From positions 1 to 6,231 of the forward strand of contig JAEWYV010000155.1 in assembly GCA_023458615.1 (NCBI GenBank): 6,231 nt of DNA, written 5' to 3'. Made by a program: the position numbers and the translations under genes. Below the pieces are notes generated by a model. It did not search any database, was not told the origin of the DNA, and saw only the letters and a program-made list of their open reading frames with translations. Below, piece by piece: positions 4,081 to 6,231 of this stretch. The first letter of the stretch is position 1. The number at the start of each line of letters is the position of its first letter. This DNA is from Bacillota bacterium. Lineage in GTDB: Bacteria; Bacillota; Clostridia; Christensenellales; CAG-138.

Positions 4081-5219
4081 TGGAAAAGAAATCAAACGGA
4101 ATTCGCATCATGCTCGCGGCGTTTTCTGCCGACGACCGGAGGTTGATCTCCAGTCTGTTGACAGATGAGGCGCTTCGCGTCACCAGTATGTTTCGCCCGG
4201 ATAACGACGGGCTCAAAAAGGCATCCTCCCAACCGGCGGATGTCCTTTTGATTGGTACGCGCGGCAAGCCGGAGCAGGAGCTCGAATTTGCGGAGCGCAT
4301 GTTTACCACGCGCAGCGACATTACCATTCTCCTGCTTTGCCCCGCGCTGGATAGCCGCATGCTTGCCCGCGCAATGGAGTGCGGCATCGCCCGCGCAATT
4401 GACATCGGCAGTGGTGAGCACAATATTCGTACGCAGATCATGACCGCCGCAAACCGCGACCAGAACCGCCGTAACAGCACGCAGAAAATCGCCAGCTACG
4501 ACTCCAAGATTGTCGCCTGCTATTCGCCCAAGGGCGGCGTTGGCAAGACGACGCTTGCGGTTAATCTCTCCTATGCGCTCACATCCTTGAACAAAAAGGT
4601 TGCGCTGATCGACCTGAGCCTGCAATTTGGAGAAGTCGGCGTCTATTTGGATATTCCAAAAGGAGACACCATCGCGGACATGGTTGAGGAGCATTCCTTT
4701 GAGCTCTCTACGGTCAAGAGTTATCTCATTCGCCATCAAAGCGGCATTCAGGTCATGCTTTCGAGCAGTTCACCGGAATATGCCGAACTGATCCGCCCGG
4801 AGCACATCGATGCCATCCTCTCTTCCCTGCGCACGGAGTTTGACTACATCGTGCTCGACATGGGTGTCTCCATCGGCGACTGTGCCATTGCCGCGCTGGA
4901 AACGGCGGATACCATTATGCTTGTGGTCTCCGAAGATATCGCGGCCCTGCATGACGCAAAGCGCAGCATCAAGGTTCTGGAGGCGCTGAACCAGCAGGAC
5001 AAAATCAAGCTTGTTGTCAACAAGGACGGCATTTCCACCATCACGGTGAAGAATATCGCGACCCTGTTAGAAATTACACCATCGTTGATTATTCCATATG
5101 ATCTCAAGTCGGCTATGCTTGCGGTGAATCGCGGCATCCCGCTGTTGAGCTGTGCGCCAAACTCCAAGGTCTCCAAGGAGATTTTCGCCTTTGCGCGCAG
5201 CATGACCCGGAGGGTGTAA
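4080..5219 (+). CDS. tadZ: TadZ/CpaE pilus localisation protein (receiver-like + ParA/MinD ATPase)
   Basis: TadZ/CpaE is a MinD/ParA-like ATPase that places the Tad machine at a specific site in the cell. The protein has 379 residues. Residues 8-130 look like an atypical receiver domain: the position after strand 3 (DVLLIGTRG, 54-62) has no phospho-acceptor Asp, as in known TadZ proteins, so phosphorylation is unlikely. Residues 142-379 form the ATPase. It has the deviant Walker A KGGVGKTT (151-158) with signature Lys151, a switch-I region LIDLSLQFGE (176-185) with D178 but Ser180 where Asp is common, and a Walker B-like YIVLDMG (256-262) with D260. The start overlaps the cpaB stop by 1 nt, with GAGAAGG (4066-4072) upstream as a likely ribosome binding site. 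tadA follows after 3 nt. The absence of an intervening secretin gene is notable. Confidence 0.93.
   Translation: MEKKSNGIRIMLAAFSADDRRLISSLLTDEALRVTSMFRPDNDGLKKASSQPADVLLIGTRGKPEQELEFAERMFTTRSDITILLLCPALDSRMLARAMECGIARAIDIGSGEHNIRTQIMTAANRDQNRRNSTQKIASYDSKIVACYSPKGGVGKTTLAVNLSYALTSLNKKVALIDLSLQFGEVGVYLDIPKGDTIADMVEEHSFELSTVKSYLIRHQSGIQVMLSSSSPEYAELIRPEHIDAILSSLRTEFDYIVLDMGVSIGDCAIAALETADTIMLVVSEDIAALHDAKRSIKVLEALNQQDKIKLVVNKDGISTITVKNIATLLEITPSLIIPYDLKSAMLAVNRGIPLLSCAPNSKVSKEIFAFARSMTRRV
5209..5215 (+). promoter_or_regulatory. Ribosome binding site of tadA inside the tadZ 3' end
   Basis: GGAGGGT (5209-5215) lies within the last codons of tadZ, 7 nt before ATG 5223. It fixes the tadA start and makes coupled translation likely. 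Confidence 0.75.
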
Positions 5220-5222
5220 GCC

Positions 5223-6231
5223 ATGGGACTATTGGAACGACTGGATAAAAAAACGCCGCTCTCTCCAGGCGGCTCAAGCGCACCCACGGAGATGGACGAA
5301 CCCGCCCTCTTGCGTGAGCGCGTCCATTATCAGGTCGTAGAGGCGCTCAACAAGCGGGACGAAAAATCCGGCAACGGCGCCAATGAGGTCGAGACACGCG
5401 CGATCATCGATTCCGCGCTGGAGCAGCAGGCGGCCAGCATGGCGCGCCCGGAGCGGATGCGCATCGCTTCTGAAATTTACGACTCCATTCGCGGACTTGG
5501 CCCGCTGGAAAAGCTTCTTAACGACGACTCCATCAGTGAAATCATGGTCAACGGCGCAAAGCAGGTGTTTATTGAACGGCGCGGCAAACTGATACAGAGC
5601 GACGTCGTTTTCTATGATAACGATCAACTGCTCAACGTTATCGACCGCATCGTCTCTCCGCTTGGACGTCATATCGACGAAGCAAACCCCATGGTGGACG
5701 CGCGTTTACCCGACGGCTCGCGTGTCAACGCGGTGATTCCCCCGCTTTCGCTAAAAGGGCCACTGCTCACGATTCGAAAGTTTTCCAAAACCCCGCTCAC
5801 CGTGGACAATCTAATCAGCTTTGGCAGCCTTACCATGAAGATGGCCGCGTTTTTAGAGGCCTGTGTCAAGGGAAGGCTGAATATCGTTGTTTCCGGCGGT
5901 ACTGGCAGCGGGAAAACCACACTGCTCAACGTACTCTCGGCCTACATTCCCTATGATGAGCGCATCATCACCATTGAGGATGCGGCAGAAATTCAATTGC
6001 AACAGCGTCACGTGCTTACGCTCGAAGCACGCCCGGCAAATCTCGAGGGAACCGGGCAGATCGCCATTCGCGATCTGGTGCGAAACGCGCTACGTATGCG
6101 TCCAGATCGAATCATCGTCGGTGAGGTGCGCGGCGGCGAAGCGCTGGATATGTTACAGGCCATGAACACGGGTCACGACGGCTCCCTGACCACCGGCCAC
6201 GCAAACACAACACGCGATATGCTTGCCCGTC
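5223..6231 (+). CDS. tadA: TadA/CpaF secretion ATPase (partial, runs off the right edge)
   Basis: This cytoplasmic hexameric ATPase of the type II/IV secretion superfamily powers assembly of the Flp pilus. 336 complete codons are present with no stop, so the gene is cut by the window end; full-length family members are roughly 400-480 residues. A variable N-terminal region (1-75) precedes the all-family N-domain (about 85-190, IRGLGPLEKLL, DSISEIMVNG, DARLPDGSRVNAVIPP). The ATPase core shows Walker A GGTGSGKTT (225-233), Asp box ITIEDAAEI (249-257), Walker B-like RPDRIIVGEVRGGEA (293-307) and His box TGHDGSLTTGHANT (316-329). All key residues are intact (K231, E252/D253, E301, H318, H326). 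It is linked to tadZ by a 3-nt gap. The tadB/tadC platform genes are expected beyond the edge. Confidence 0.96.
   Translation, partial: MGLLERLDKKTPLSPGGSSAPTEMDEPALLRERVHYQVVEALNKRDEKSGNGANEVETRAIIDSALEQQAASMARPERMRIASEIYDSIRGLGPLEKLLNDDSISEIMVNGAKQVFIERRGKLIQSDVVFYDNDQLLNVIDRIVSPLGRHIDEANPMVDARLPDGSRVNAVIPPLSLKGPLLTIRKFSKTPLTVDNLISFGSLTMKMAAFLEACVKGRLNIVVSGGTGSGKTTLLNVLSAYIPYDERIITIEDAAEIQLQQRHVLTLEARPANLEGTGQIAIRDLVRNALRMRPDRIIVGEVRGGEALDMLQAMNTGHDGSLTTGHANTTRDMLAR

Noticed and set aside
1..6231. CRISPR array, tRNA, rRNA, insertion sequence or phage genes
   Set aside because: No regularly spaced repeats, cloverleaf, rRNA core or transposase-like frame was seen anywhere in the window.

Overview
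This window holds the front part of a Tad/Flp (tight-adherence) pilus operon, entirely on the + strand, controlled by a c-di-GMP-I (GEMM-I) riboswitch. The host is probably a moderate-GC, Gram-positive-type bacterium, most likely a Clostridia-like Firmicute. The grounds are purine-rich AGGAG-type ribosome binding sites, AT-rich spacers around coding regions of clearly higher GC, a cpaB gene that runs straight into tadZ with no secretin (cpaC/rcpA) gene between them, and a riboswitch that works through an intrinsic terminator. This placement is an inference; no marker gene is present.

Layout: positions 1-690 are AT-rich with no convincing gene, but contain an operator-like inverted repeat (85-97) and a pair of mutually exclusive hairpins (172-216). 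A strong extended -10 promoter (TGC-TATAAT, 697-705) follows, then a leader of about 290 nt. The leader contains the c-di-GMP-I aptamer (core 762-842, closed by an outer helix 746-755/846-854), a 13-bp antiterminator (849-861/904-918) and a textbook terminator (911-950 with eight Ts). The antiterminator shares bases with both the outer aptamer helix and the terminator stem. The sequence therefore predicts that ligand binding promotes termination, an OFF switch.

Downstream come tadV/cpaA (prepilin peptidase), two tandem Flp pilins (flp1 and a divergent flp2 of 51 codons), a 442-nt gene-free spacer rich in inverted repeats, tadE (minor pseudopilin), a 157-nt spacer, and a tightly packed block cpaB-tadZ-tadA. 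In that block cpaB and tadZ overlap by 1 nt and tadZ and tadA are 3 nt apart. tadA runs off the right edge; tadB and tadC would be expected beyond it.

How it works together: Flp1, Flp2 and TadE carry class III leaders (G|Q with Glu at +5) for cleavage by the TadV peptidase. The TadA ATPase powers assembly, TadZ places the machine in the cell, and CpaB is a membrane-anchored accessory. The riboswitch links pilus production to the motile/sessile second messenger c-di-GMP. The hairpins between genes may set the large pilin-to-machinery stoichiometry.
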